This document shows, piece after piece, positions 44,049 to 53,000 of a DNA stretch of 64,000 bases. Numbering within the stretch: position 1 is the stretch's first letter; every line of letters starts with the position of its first letter. A program made the position numbers and the translations under genes. The notes under the pieces are model-generated. The model saw only the letters and a program-made list of their open reading frames with translations, did not search any database and was not told where the DNA came from. This DNA is from Collimonas rhizosphaerae (lineage in GTDB: Bacteria > Pseudomonadota > Gammaproteobacteria > Burkholderiales > Burkholderiaceae_D), in contig NZ_JBANDC010000010.1 in assembly GCF_038896935.1 (NCBI RefSeq), positions 1 through 64,000 of the forward strand, read 5' to 3'.

Positions 44049-44513
44049 TCAATCGCCAAACCTGACCGGCTCCGCGCCGCCATGTTTCCGTCGTACCACA
44101 ACGGTCCCGGCAAGCTTGTCATGCCATCCCTGCTTGCGCTTGTCGATCCCGACCCAGATCAGCCCGAGACAAAGAGGGAAGGTCGAGACGAAGTAGCCCA
44201 GGTAGCGGATCGCTTCCTGCTTGAAGCTCGGCTTGCCTCCTGTCTTGGCGTCGACGATGCGGGCGCCTATCGCCATTTTCCCCGGTGTTGCCTGCCGCGC
44301 CTGCCAGAACGCGATGACCACGGCCGCCGGCAGTATGTAGGAAACCAGGATGTTCGCCGGCCCGCTCAGCGTCACGCCGGACGCCAGCTGTTCGCGTCCG
44401 TAAATGGCGAACAGTATCGGGAAGATCACGACCAGCATCAGGACCGTGTCAATCAGGCTGGCCCAGACCCTCAGCCAGAATCCGACATATTCGTATTCGA
44501 TCGGTTCATTCAT
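44049..44513 (-). CDS. RDD-family membrane protein
   Basis: The 154-residue product has the RDD signature (VGFWLRVWASLIDTVLMLVV) with Arg, Asp and Asp positions in the first helix region, and two to three further helices (GKMAIGARIVDAKTGGKPSF between them). RDD proteins are small inner-membrane proteins, some implicated in ion exchange. Stands alone. Confidence 0.85.
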   Translation of the reverse strand: MNEPIEYEYVGFWLRVWASLIDTVLMLVVIFPILFAIYGREQLASGVTLSGPANILVSYILPAAVVIAFWQARQATPGKMAIGARIVDAKTGGKPSFKQEAIRYLGYFVSTFPLCLGLIWVGIDKRKQGWHDKLAGTVVVRRKHGGAEPVRFGD

Positions 44514-44695
44514 TTTTTATCCTGTCAGCGATGTCTTGTGGTGGTGCTTCAACCCGAGTCCAGTGTATCCCAAGCCGCATTCGCATATGCGCAATCGGTG
44601 GTGCTATATTATTGCTTTGAAAGTTCTCTGCAGTTGCAAATGCCAGCGTCCAGGCAACATCGGGCCATCGGCGTCAATTGAAAGGATCGGCAGCC

Positions 44696-45340
44696 ATGTC
44701 CAAACTCTATGTCCGCGCTTTCTCCCTATCCCTTGACGGCTACGGCGCAGGCCCTGGCCAGAATCTCGACAATCCCCTCGGCGTCGGCGGCATGGGGTTG
44801 CACCAATGGGCTTTCTCCACGCGGACGTTTCAAAAAATGTTCGGAAACGAAGGCGGCGCGACCGGCGTGGATGACGACTTTGCCGTGCGCAGTTTCGACA
44901 ACATCGGCGCCTGGATCATGGGGCGCAACATGTTCGGCCCCGTCAGGGGCGCCTGGCCAGACGATGCCTGGAAAGGATGGTGGGGCGACAATCCGCCTTA
45001 CCATACCCAGGTCTTCGTGCTGACCCACCATGCCCGGCCGTCGATCACGATGGAGGGCGGCACCGTGTTCCACTTCGTTACCGACGATATCCACGTTGCG
45101 CTCCAGCGCGCCACCGAAGCTGCCGGCGGCCGCGATGTCCGGATCGGCGGCGGCGTCGCCACGATCCGGCAATATCTGCGCGCAGGACTCGTCGACGAAC
45201 TGCACCTTGCCATTTCGCCGGTCTTGCTCGGATGTGGAGAAAATCTTCTGGCCGGCATCGACATGCCGAAACTCGGATTTCAGTGCACAGAGTACGTTCC
45301 CACGCCGCATGCGGTCCACGTCGTCCTGACGAAAACCTGA
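44696..45340 (+). CDS. Dihydrofolate reductase-like (RibD C-terminal family) protein
   Basis: The 214-residue product has the RibD_C/DHFR-like fold: SLSLDGYGAGPGQ near the start, a central NIGAWIMGRNMFGP segment, and HFVTDDIHVALQRATEAAGGRDVRIGGGVATIRQYL for NADPH binding. The ATG at 44696 follows AAAGGA. Members are NADPH-dependent reductases of unknown substrate. Confidence 0.87.
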   Translation: MSKLYVRAFSLSLDGYGAGPGQNLDNPLGVGGMGLHQWAFSTRTFQKMFGNEGGATGVDDDFAVRSFDNIGAWIMGRNMFGPVRGAWPDDAWKGWWGDNPPYHTQVFVLTHHARPSITMEGGTVFHFVTDDIHVALQRATEAAGGRDVRIGGGVATIRQYLRAGLVDELHLAISPVLLGCGENLLAGIDMPKLGFQCTEYVPTPHAVHVVLTKT

Positions 45341-45444
45341 GAACGCACGAGATAAAAAAAGAGGCCGGCTTTGACGCCTGGCGCGCTTCTCGTTGATATC
45401 GGAGATAATGGAGACCCCCAGTTCGCGCGCGAAGGAAACAGAAA

Positions 45445-46122
45445 ATGGCAGGTCGTGGCTCGTCGTTACCCGAAGGCCGATACAGTGCCTTTCTTTTCGA
45501 TATGGATGGCACCATCATCAACTCGATAGCCGCGGCAGAACGCATCTGGGGTGCATGGGCGGTGCGCCATGGCCTCGAGCTGGCATCCTTCCTGCCCACC
45601 ATGCACGGCTCGCGCGCGGTTGACACCATCACCCGATTGGGACTTCCGGGAATAGATCCTGAAGCGGAGGCCTTGAAGATCACCGATGCGGAAATTACCG
45701 ATGTCGAGGGCATTGTCGAGATACCTGGCGCGGCGGATTTTTTGAGATCGCTGCCGGCGAATGTGTGGGGCGTTGCGACCTCAGCTCCCAGGGACCTGGC
45801 GCTCCGGCGCATGAAAGCGGCGGGCATTCCTGTTCCGGCTGTGCTTGTGACGGCTGAAGATGTCGCTGTCGGGAAACCCAGTCCGGATTGCTATCTGCTG
45901 GCGGCCCAGAAACTGGGGGTGGATGCCGGCAGCTGTCTGATATTTGAAGATGCGCCGGTCGGCATTGCTGCTGGTGAGGCGGCTGGTGCGACGGTGCTGG
46001 TTGTTACTGAAACCCATGGCCATCCAACGGATGCCTCGCACTCAACGATCAAGAACTACGAAAAGATATTTGCCAAGGCTGACGAAGATGGTTTCGTCTC
46101 GCTTGAAGAGCGGGCGACCTAG
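45445..46122 (+). CDS. HAD-superfamily phosphatase (subfamily IA)
   Basis: The 225-residue product has HAD motifs I (FLFDMDGTIINS), II (ATSAPRD), III (GKPSPDCY) and IV (IFEDAPVG) with a helical cap typical of sugar phosphatases or beta-phosphoglucomutase-like enzymes. GAAGGAAACAG precedes the ATG. It probably dephosphorylates a small sugar or polyol phosphate. Confidence 0.9.
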   Translation: MAGRGSSLPEGRYSAFLFDMDGTIINSIAAAERIWGAWAVRHGLELASFLPTMHGSRAVDTITRLGLPGIDPEAEALKITDAEITDVEGIVEIPGAADFLRSLPANVWGVATSAPRDLALRRMKAAGIPVPAVLVTAEDVAVGKPSPDCYLLAAQKLGVDAGSCLIFEDAPVGIAAGEAAGATVLVVTETHGHPTDASHSTIKNYEKIFAKADEDGFVSLEERAT

Positions 46123-46259
46123 TTAACAAGAAAGCTGAAAAAGCTGGGCTCAGGTCTTGCAATGACACATGGAGAAATTCTGACAGTTGGGGCTCGTGGC
46201 GGCTTGCTCCAACAAGCGCCCGCGGGATCAAGAGTCCTCTGCTCTATCAAATTATTCGT

Positions 46260-46293
46260 GCCATATTTTGGCTCAATTGAGCTAAAATATGGC
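46260..46293. promoter_or_regulatory. 34-bp near-perfect palindrome at the start of the HTH-nucleotidyltransferase gene
   Basis: The two 17-base arms, centred between 46276 and 46277, match at every pair except one. The right arm contains TAAAAT (46283-46288), a plausible -10 element, and the start codon lies two bases beyond the palindrome. This suggests an autoregulatory operator over the promoter. Confidence 0.75.
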
Positions 46294-46295
46294 TC

Positions 46296-46874
46296 ATGAG
46301 TAAAATCAGCGAAGCACTTTTCTCCAAGGCAACCAAGGCCATCCTGGTCAGCGTATTTGCACGCCCAGATGGAGTGCATCTCCGCGCGCTCATGAGTCAT
46401 ACCGGACTTGGCTCCGCCTCGGCTCAGCGCGAGTTGGGAAGATTGACGGAGGCGGGGCTCTTAATCAGGCAAGAGCTCGGCAAAGTGATCCTCTACAAGC
46501 CCAACACGGACTCTCCAATTTACGCGGAATTAAGCGCGATCATCCGCAAGACCGAGGGCGTGGAACAGGTCCTGAAGGAAATGCTGCTGCCGTTTGAGAG
46601 TCATATCGAGTCTGCTTTCATCTATGGCTCAGTTGCCAAAAACGAGGATACGGCTTTCAGCGACGTCGATTTGTTTGTGCTCGCCGATGGGATTGGCAGT
46701 GCGGACCTTTATCCGAAACTGGTCGAGGTGGAAGAAAAATTAAGCCGAAAGATAGGACTCACTGTCTATCGCCAGACCGAGTATCGGAGGAAACTGGAAG
46801 AGAAAAATCATTTTCTCGTTTCCGTCATGGACGGACCTAAGATCCAGCTGATTACCAAATCTGATGCGCAATAA
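46296..46874 (+). CDS. Winged-HTH protein fused to a minimal nucleotidyltransferase
   Basis: The 192-residue product has a MarR-like wHTH (residues 10-70, LMSHTGLGSASAQRELGRL) and a nucleotidyltransferase core with Gly111-Ser112, ten residues, then Asp123-x-Asp125 (GSVAKNEDTAFSDVD). MNT domains often act as antitoxins to HEPN toxins by nucleotidylation, but no HEPN gene is adjacent. There is no ribosome site; the mRNA may be leaderless. Confidence 0.85.
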   Translation: MSKISEALFSKATKAILVSVFARPDGVHLRALMSHTGLGSASAQRELGRLTEAGLLIRQELGKVILYKPNTDSPIYAELSAIIRKTEGVEQVLKEMLLPFESHIESAFIYGSVAKNEDTAFSDVDLFVLADGIGSADLYPKLVEVEEKLSRKIGLTVYRQTEYRRKLEEKNHFLVSVMDGPKIQLITKSDAQ

Positions 46875-46956
46875 GGATCCACTGCAAAGTTGGCTGTAAA
46901 ATTCCTTCCTATACTGGTGCGGTCTAACGCTGTCTAACAATCCTCGTTTTTAAAGT

Positions 46957-47316
46957 TCAAGAATTACTCTCAAAAAAACCGTTCATGCTGACCAGCCTTC
47001 CTTGATCATCATACTCACCGTAACTGATCCCGGTCCCCACCGTGATGTTCTCCTGCGTTTTCATTTCCCAGTTAGCGATGCTTTTTTGATGGTGCGACAT
47101 GAAAGAGGTCGTGACGAAATGGGCGCCGGGAATCTGCTGATGCAAATTCTCCATGTAATCGATGAGCTCATCCCACGATGCCGCTTGCACCAGCGGGTCT
47201 GTGTAAACGGCGTTATCGGCAAGCACCTCTGAAAATGTCGCCAGCCTTTCCGCCTTGCTTGTCATTTTCCAGGCAGAGGTATATTTTTCCCACGTCTTTT
47301 CAAGATCTGCATTCAT
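46957..47316 (-). CDS. SnoaL/NTF2-like small protein
   Basis: The 119-residue product has an NTF2-like pattern (WEKYTSAWKMTSKAERLATF, VLADNAVYTDPLVQAASWDE). ATG 47316 has AGGAG eight bases upstream. This fold serves as an isomerase, hydrolase or binding protein. It lies 20 bases after the AraC gene in the same operon. Confidence 0.8.
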   Translation of the reverse strand: MNADLEKTWEKYTSAWKMTSKAERLATFSEVLADNAVYTDPLVQAASWDELIDYMENLHQQIPGAHFVTTSFMSHHQKSIANWEMKTQENITVGTGISYGEYDDQGRLVSMNGFFESNS

Positions 47317-47336
47317 GTTGGCTGCTCCTGTCGTGA

Positions 47337-48206
47337 TCAATTGATTGGGATGGCATAGTGCATGACCGATTCATCCGAGCTGGGGTTATAGCCCGCGCCA
47401 TAGAACTCCAGATCGGCCGTATTGGAGTGTCTTCTTCCGCTGCGCGGCAGCCAGGTCGAATAAATGTAGTTGATGGTGTTGTCGATCAAGCCGACGGCGC
47501 CATTGTGCGTAAATTTGGCATAGGCGCATGCCGGGATTTCAATCGCCAGCATTCCGTCCGGGATATCCGTGAGCGTCGTCACTTCAATCGCACAAAAATA
47601 TTCCAGCTCATCGCTGTTCTCTGTTATCTGCCTGACGATGCCGTAACATGTGCCGCCAACCGTGTTCTTGATTTCGGATAGCCGTGGAAGGAATTGCTGC
47701 CACAGAGGCGGGAGTTTTTCACCGATATTGTTTTTCTCCGAATCGGTGCCAAAGAAGCTTGTCCTTAGCCCCACAAGATGCATTTCCTTTTGCGCATAAA
47801 TTTCAGGGACGGTATTCATCCTCTTGCTGATATGTTCAAGGTAGTCTTGGTCGAACTTTACCTTCTGCGGAAATGGGCGTCTCTTTCCTGCTTTGCGATA
47901 TTCGGCCGGCGTAGTGTCAAACGCGGATTTAAACGCCCGCGTAAAGCTTTCCTGGCTTTCAAAATCCGCTTCCATTGCAATGTCGATGATTTTTTTGTCG
48001 CTGTTCAAGAGTTGCTCAAGTGCTTTCCCGAGCCTTCTCGAGCGGATGTAGTCCTTGACGGTGTCGCCCGTCAATCCCTTGAAGATGCGTTGAAAATGCC
48101 ATTGGCTCAGCCCGGTTTCGCGCGCAACGGCACTGATGGAAATCGGCTGCTCAAGATTGGCTTCGATATGGTCGATGCCGCGCTGGATTTGATCGAGATA
48201 ATTCAT
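47337..48206 (-). CDS. AraC-family regulator with GyrI-like effector domain
   Basis: The product of about 289 residues has N-terminal AraC HTHs (ISAVARETGLSQWHFQRIF, IIDIAMEADFESQESFTRAF) and a C-terminal GyrI-like small-molecule-binding domain, as in Rob/BmrR-type regulators. Two adjacent ATGs exist (48209 and 48206); AAGGAG spacing favours the second. It is divergent from mtoX, though a regulatory link is not shown. Confidence 0.88.
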   Translation of the reverse strand: MNYLDQIQRGIDHIEANLEQPISISAVARETGLSQWHFQRIFKGLTGDTVKDYIRSRRLGKALEQLLNSDKKIIDIAMEADFESQESFTRAFKSAFDTTPAEYRKAGKRRPFPQKVKFDQDYLEHISKRMNTVPEIYAQKEMHLVGLRTSFFGTDSEKNNIGEKLPPLWQQFLPRLSEIKNTVGGTCYGIVRQITENSDELEYFCAIEVTTLTDIPDGMLAIEIPACAYAKFTHNGAVGLIDNTINYIYSTWLPRSGRRHSNTADLEFYGAGYNPSSDESVMHYAIPIN

Positions 48207-48537
48207 CATTTCTCCTTAATGGACGAATGATAAAAGTATTTAAATCCGGGGTTTTGATATTTTGTGCTCGATTTCGATCGGCATGGCAGCCGATGTGCGG
48301 TCGTGGATATCGGAGCGTAGCCGAGGCTAGCTCCGCGGTTACTTTGGCTGGAATAAATATCGGCACGGCCAAGATGCGATCGACGTCCGGACCGATGGAA
48401 GCTTTTGATGCGCCGTTTGAAAAACGGCGCCGCATCCTGTCAGCTCTGACAGCTACGATGACAATATGATACGAGATACTATTGCCTCGATTTTGATCCA
48501 GGAGATCGGCCCCATTCATTGATTTCAAAGGCAGGCA
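48207..48537. other. Intergenic region between araC-type gene and mtoX
   Basis: This 331-base divergent region has no gene. It holds a GC hairpin (GCGCCGTTT 48410-48418 with 48422-48430) and the dyad CTGTCAG-CT-CTGACAG (48437-48452), both candidates for regulation of mtoX, whose ribosome site is AAAGGCAGG. Confidence 0.5.
48437..48452. promoter_or_regulatory. Inverted repeat upstream of mtoX
   Basis: CTGTCAG and CTGACAG form 7-base inverted arms with a 2-base spacer, about 86 bases before the mtoX start, a plausible dimer-binding operator. Confidence 0.4.
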
Positions 48538-49845
48538 ATGGCTAACAACTATTTCAGGAAATACTCCCTCGCGGCGACCTTGAGTTGCGCGGCGATTCTT
48601 GTATGCGGCGCATTCGCCAGCCAGCCGGTTGCGGCCGATGAAACCTGCAACTCTCCCTACATGTCCAATCTGATCAAGGGTCAGGAAGACTTTGCCTATG
48701 TCTGGACGCTCGGCGTGCGCGGTATGGGAGACGGCTTCGACAAACTGGTGACGGTGGACGTCAATCCAATGTCTAAAAACTACGGCAAAGTGATAGCCAG
48801 CATCTCTGTCGGCGCGCGCGGCGAAGCCCACCATACCGGCTTTACCGACGACCGGCGCTTCCTGTGGGCCGGCGGCCTGGACGACAACCAGATCTACGTC
48901 TTCGACATCCACAGCGATCCGGCCCGGCCGAAACTGGTCAAGACCATCAGCGACTTTGCCGACAAATCGGGACTGGCGGGGCCGCATACCTTCTATGCGT
49001 TGCCGGGCCGCATGCTGGTCGGCGCGCTCTCCAACACCAAGGACCATGGCGGAGCTACCGGCATGGCGCTGTACAACAACAAAGGTGAATTCCTGAGCAA
49101 GTACAACATGCCGACCACGCAGGGCGGCGATGGCTACGGCTACGATATCGGCATCAATCCCGCCATGAACGCGCTGCTGACATCCAGCTTTACCGGCTGG
49201 AACAACTACATGATGGATTTCGGCAAATTGCTCAAGGACCGGTCAGCCATAAAACACTTCGGCAACACCATGGTGATGTGGAACCTGAAAACCATGCGGC
49301 CGGAAAAAATCATGCAGGTGCCGGGCGCCCCGCTGGAGGTGCGCTGGTCGCTGAAGGAGGGCGACAACTGGGCGATTACCGCGACCGCGCTGACCTCGAA
49401 GCTGTGGCTGGTGAAGAAAGATGCGCGCGGCGAATGGCAAGCCAGGGACGTGGGGAACATCGGCGACCCGGCCAAGATGCCGCTGCCGGTCGACATCTCG
49501 ATCAGCGCCGACGGCAAAGGCCTGTGGGTCAACACCTTCATGGATGGCATGACGCGCTACTTCGACCTTCGCAATCCGGAAGCGCCGAAGGAAATCTATG
49601 CCAAGCATACCGGGGCGCAAGCGAACATGGTGTCGCAGAGCTGGGATGGCAAGCGCGTCTACATCAGCAGTTCCCTGCTGGCCAACTGGGACAAGAAGGG
49701 CGCCGACGACGAACAGTTCCTGAAGCTGTATAGCTGGAACGGCAAGCAGCTGCAGGAACAATGGAAGCTCGATTTCTACAAATTGAAGCTGGGCCGGGCG
49801 CACCATATCAAGTTCGGCGCCAGGTCGTCTCAGGACGTTTCTTGA
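48538..49845 (+). CDS. mtoX: Methanethiol oxidase / selenium-binding-protein family (MtoX)
   Basis: The 435-residue product has a signal peptide (cleavage near VAA-DET) and the SBP56 beta-propeller: ARGEAHHTGFTDD, LAGPHTFYALPGRMLV and C-terminal GRAHHIKFG, with histidines positioned like the copper ligands of MtoX. MtoX oxidises methanethiol to formaldehyde, sulfide and peroxide. The following SCO and MauG-type genes reproduce the known mtoX operon plan, which strengthens the call over a generic selenium-binding protein. Confidence 0.85.
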   Translation: MANNYFRKYSLAATLSCAAILVCGAFASQPVAADETCNSPYMSNLIKGQEDFAYVWTLGVRGMGDGFDKLVTVDVNPMSKNYGKVIASISVGARGEAHHTGFTDDRRFLWAGGLDDNQIYVFDIHSDPARPKLVKTISDFADKSGLAGPHTFYALPGRMLVGALSNTKDHGGATGMALYNNKGEFLSKYNMPTTQGGDGYGYDIGINPAMNALLTSSFTGWNNYMMDFGKLLKDRSAIKHFGNTMVMWNLKTMRPEKIMQVPGAPLEVRWSLKEGDNWAITATALTSKLWLVKKDARGEWQARDVGNIGDPAKMPLPVDISISADGKGLWVNTFMDGMTRYFDLRNPEAPKEIYAKHTGAQANMVSQSWDGKRVYISSSLLANWDKKGADDEQFLKLYSWNGKQLQEQWKLDFYKLKLGRAHHIKFGARSSQDVS

Positions 49846-50585
49846 GTTTCGGTATTTCTTCGCATCGCCTATCCCGCAAAAGCAGCGGCCTCCGCGCCGT
49901 CCCGCAGCGCTGCCGCTTGCCGGCAACGGCCCTGCTGGCGGTCGCGCTCGCCCTGTCGCTTTGCTCAACCCGCGCGCAGGCAGTGGAGCGCGCCGGCTTT
50001 GCGGCGCCTCTAGCCGGCACTTACCGGCTGCAACGGATCATGAACGCGCCCGAGGGATTGGTGCTCGACAGCGACGGCAGTCAGCAAAGGCTGTCGCGCT
50101 ACGTCACCGGCAGGGTCACACTGTTCTCTTTCATCTACACCTACTGCACGGATGCCCGCGGCTGTCCCCTGGCATATGCCACCTTCCACAACCTGAAAAA
50201 ATCCATCGAAGACAGTCCAGGCATGCGCGACAAGGTACGCTTTGTCAGCATGAGTTTCGATCCGCAATACGATACTCCGGAGGCGATGCGCAACTATGGC
50301 GGCAAAGATGCGCGCGATGCACGGGGCGTGCCGTGGCATTTCCTGACCAGTCGCATGCGCAGCGACTTGCTGCCCTTGCTGGACGGCTTCGGACAAGATG
50401 TTTCAGTCGCCTCGGCGCAGCCGGACGGCCAGCGGATTCCGCTGCTGCGCCATATGCTCAAGGTATTTCTGATCGATGCGCGCGGCCAGGTTCGCGAAAT
50501 ATACAGCCCGGCCTTCTTGCAGCATGACATGATGTTCAACGACATCAAGACCTTGCTGATGGAGCAGGGCATCAAAGTCCGATGA
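49842..50585 (+). CDS. SCO1/SenC-type copper chaperone of the mtoX operon
   Basis: The product of about 247 residues has a signal peptide (cleavage near AQA-VER) and a thioredoxin-like SCO fold. The copper motif is TYCTDARGCPLA, with five residues between the cysteines instead of three, and the distal His is in LRHMLKVFLID. TTG 49842 overlaps the mtoX stop (TTGA), giving coupling; the frame is open further upstream inside mtoX. It probably loads copper into MtoX. Confidence 0.82.
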   Translation: MSFGISSHRLSRKSSGLRAVPQRCRLPATALLAVALALSLCSTRAQAVERAGFAAPLAGTYRLQRIMNAPEGLVLDSDGSQQRLSRYVTGRVTLFSFIYTYCTDARGCPLAYATFHNLKKSIEDSPGMRDKVRFVSMSFDPQYDTPEAMRNYGGKDARDARGVPWHFLTSRMRSDLLPLLDGFGQDVSVASAQPDGQRIPLLRHMLKVFLIDARGQVREIYSPAFLQHDMMFNDIKTLLMEQGIKVR

Positions 50586-51790
50586 AACTCCCGCTGCTGG
50601 CGCTCTGCCTGCTGGCAAGCGCCTTGACCGCATGCCGGCGCGCCGATGAAAGCGGTGCAGCGCCTGCGGCGGACGGCACGCTCGGCTTGCCGCCGCTGAC
50701 TGTGCCGCATGCCGCTGTGCCGTCTCCGGCGCAGGTCGAGCTGGGCCGCAAACTGTTCATGGACCGGCGCCTGTCGTACAACGACACCATGTCTTGCGCC
50801 ATGTGTCACGTGCCTGAACAAGGATTTACTTCGAATGAACTGGCGACCCCCATCGGCTTCGAGGGGCAAAGCCTGCGCCGCAATGCGCCTACCCTTTTGA
50901 ATGTCGCTTATGTGCAGCGCCTGTTCCATGACGGGCGGGAAAATAGCCTGGAAAACCAGGCCTGGGGGCCGTTGCTGGCAACAAATGAAATGGCGAATCC
51001 GTCCGCCGATCATGTGATCGGAAAGATCAAAGCCTTGCCGGATTATCGGCATATGTTCGAATTCGCATTCAACGGACGGGAAGCCGACCGGGAAACCATA
51101 GGCGCCGCCCTCGCTGGCTATGAACGCACGCTGCTGTCGGGTGATTCCCGCTTCGATCGCTGGCACTACGGCCAGGTCAAAACTGCAATGAACAGCAATG
51201 AACAGGCCGGCTTCTGCATTTTTTCCGGCAAAGCCAACTGCATCGCCTGCCACAGCATGGACAAGAACAACGCGCTGTTTACCGACGGCCGCTTTCACAA
51301 CACAGGAGTCGGCTGGCTGGCTGGCACGGAGAAAGCGATGGCGATGCGTGCCGTCCAGCTTGCTCCGGGCTTGCGTGTGACAATGGATGAGCGCACTTTG
51401 CAAAGCATCTCCGAAGCTGCGTCAAGCGACGCCGGCCGCTACGAAGTCACGCACAACGCCGCCGACCGCGGCTCCTATCGCACGCCGACCTTGCGCAACA
51501 TTGCACTCACCGCGCCCTACATGCACGATGGCTCGCTGGCGACACTGGAACAGGTAATCGAATTTTATGAGCGCGGCGGCAAGGACAATCCCGGTAAAGA
51601 TGCCTTGCTGAAACCGCTGCATCTGAGCACGGGTGAAAAGCGTGATCTGCTCGCCTTTCTCCGCGCGCTCACCGGCGACAATGCAACAAGCTTGGCAGTC
51701 CAGGCACGCGCCGCCGCCAGCGGCGGCAATACAATTGAATCGGTTCGGGACCTCGCCATCGAAGAGCGTGGGTTGCTCGGAAAACCTTGA
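50582..51790 (+). CDS. MauG/cytochrome c peroxidase-type dihaem lipoprotein
   Basis: The 402-residue product has a lipobox (LTAC, Cys18) and two haem c motifs, CAMCH (Cys72-His76) and CIACH (Cys220-His224), in the order of CcpA/MauG proteins. It overlaps the SCO gene (ATGA). In mtoX operons such a protein is thought to mature or support the oxidase. The lipoprotein signal is notable as most family members are soluble. Confidence 0.87.
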   Translation: MKLPLLALCLLASALTACRRADESGAAPAADGTLGLPPLTVPHAAVPSPAQVELGRKLFMDRRLSYNDTMSCAMCHVPEQGFTSNELATPIGFEGQSLRRNAPTLLNVAYVQRLFHDGRENSLENQAWGPLLATNEMANPSADHVIGKIKALPDYRHMFEFAFNGREADRETIGAALAGYERTLLSGDSRFDRWHYGQVKTAMNSNEQAGFCIFSGKANCIACHSMDKNNALFTDGRFHNTGVGWLAGTEKAMAMRAVQLAPGLRVTMDERTLQSISEAASSDAGRYEVTHNAADRGSYRTPTLRNIALTAPYMHDGSLATLEQVIEFYERGGKDNPGKDALLKPLHLSTGEKRDLLAFLRALTGDNATSLAVQARAAASGGNTIESVRDLAIEERGLLGKP

Positions 51791-51854
51791 TTTTCAACGG
51801 GCAAGGGGAGTTTGTTAGGTGCTGTCTGACAAGGCGTCTAAAAAGACAAAAGAA

Positions 51855-51882
51855 AAGGGGCCACATTTGCATGTGGCCCCTT
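51855..51882. terminator. Hairpin at the left att remnant
   Basis: A perfect 12-bp stem (51855-51866 with 51871-51882), loop TTGC, precedes the tRNA fragment by 7 bases. It is clearly related to the hairpin at 60363-60390. Confidence 0.65.
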
Positions 51883-51889
51883 AGAATCT

Positions 51890-51900
51890 TGGCTCCCCGA
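51890..51900 (-). repeat. Truncated tRNA-Asn 3' end (att remnant)
   Basis: TGGCTCCCCGA is the reverse complement of the last 11 bases of a tRNA-Asn, including CCA. It matches the starts of the longer copies at 55297 and 60399 and shares their hairpin context, so it likely marks the oldest att junction. Confidence 0.6.
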
Positions 51901-52319
51901 GAGTGCACTACTGCGAACCATTTTCTTAAAAGTAAAATTACCGGAACGACTTGGGATAACTTCATCGATTCATCGCCGTTTATCAGTAACGAACATGAGA
52001 AATTCTCGTTAAGGACCGTTATTGCTAGCCATAGAATTATTTGAGACTAACGTTTTTCCATCGCTTCGTTTGCACGACTCGACAATTTGAATAGCTCTTC
52101 GCAAGCAGGGTTTATCAGCACGTAGTAATTGGTCCCCCACTGACCGCTAGGTTCCCATCTACTTTAGTGAACCATCGACAGCAGCATTGTCGACTCAAGT
52201 GTCAAGTTGTTTATAAAGACTGGAAACGGCGCATACTGTGTGTCAGTATTGTTGTTGATATAACGATATTATTATCTATTGAAATACTGTCAGGCCTCAG
52301 TCAACTGAAAGGGAGTCGT

Positions 52320-52769
52320 ATGTGGAAAGTCGAAAAAGAATTTTCAATTCGTCTTGGCGGTAATACTTATATCGATACGCCAAACCTGATTGTTTATCAA
52401 GGAACGCCAATCTTTCGTGTTCGTCGTAATGAAGACGATGGCATGCTCGGTATCGATTTTGAGGTCTTCGATTCGATGGGGCAGCGAGTTGCGACTTTCA
52501 AAAAGGGAATCGTTGCTCAAGGCGACCAGGCAAATTACGGCATAGACACTGGTCACGAAACTTACTCGGTGACGGAGCGCTCTTCGGGGCGACTTATTGC
52601 GCGGGTCCAACGCCGAGGTGTTCAAGAAGCTGAATTAGATGTCCAAGTCCACATGTATTTGCCGAATCGTTTCCTCCTTGACGCCGGACCTCTGGCAACA
52701 AATCTTGGCGGGGCTGTAATTGCTGGCAATGTGTTCAAGAGCTGTGATGCAGGCATTGCAATTGGCTGA
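52320..52769 (+). CDS. Hypothetical protein of the left element
   Basis: The 149-residue product starts at ATG 52320 after AAAGGGAG. It is beta-rich (MWKVEKEFSIRLGGNTYIDT at its start) with a C-terminal Gly-rich segment (GGAVIAGNVFKSCDAGIAIG) that looks like short beta-helix turns. No signal peptide. No family recognised. It is followed 10 bases later by a pseudogene fragment. Confidence 0.65.
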   Translation: MWKVEKEFSIRLGGNTYIDTPNLIVYQGTPIFRVRRNEDDGMLGIDFEVFDSMGQRVATFKKGIVAQGDQANYGIDTGHETYSVTERSSGRLIARVQRRGVQEAELDVQVHMYLPNRFLLDAGPLATNLGGAVIAGNVFKSCDAGIAIG

Positions 52770-52779
52770 AAATCTAGAC

Positions 52780-52893
52780 TTGGCTTGGATTCAATGGACC
52801 TTGCTTTGGGGCCCGGGGCTCCATTGTTGGACGCGTTGAGGAATTGGACAAAGCAGAATTACTTGGCACCGAAACCTTGAGTTTGGTAGTTCC
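52780..52893 (+). pseudogene. Fragment related to the 194-residue membrane gene
   Basis: This segment aligns without large gaps to 54780-54895, the 3' end of the gene at 54,366, exactly 2.0 kb downstream. The shared peptide is LDALRN followed by APKP, but the fragment has a frameshift near its start and a stop after APKP. Confidence 0.75.
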
Positions 52894-53000
52894 TGAGCTG
52901 GAAACCTGGTTGCACCGTCTCGTCTTGTCATGAGTTAGCGGGGGTGTTCCTGGCTGTGCCAGCATTGAATGGATTATCCTAATAAAGGAGTTGATGAGTA

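Larger units (their letters stand above)
51791..52319. other. Left boundary of the mobile island
   Basis: This 529-base gap has no supported gene. It holds a 12-bp hairpin (51855-51882), an 11-nt tRNA-Asn 3' end (51890-51900), and AT-rich DNA up to the ribosome site of the 149-residue gene. Base composition changes here from GC-rich chromosome to more AT-rich DNA. Confidence 0.6.

Noticed and set aside
46875..46956. A HEPN partner gene next to the nucleotidyltransferase
   Set aside because: The 82 bases to the next gene are too short and contain no coding frame.
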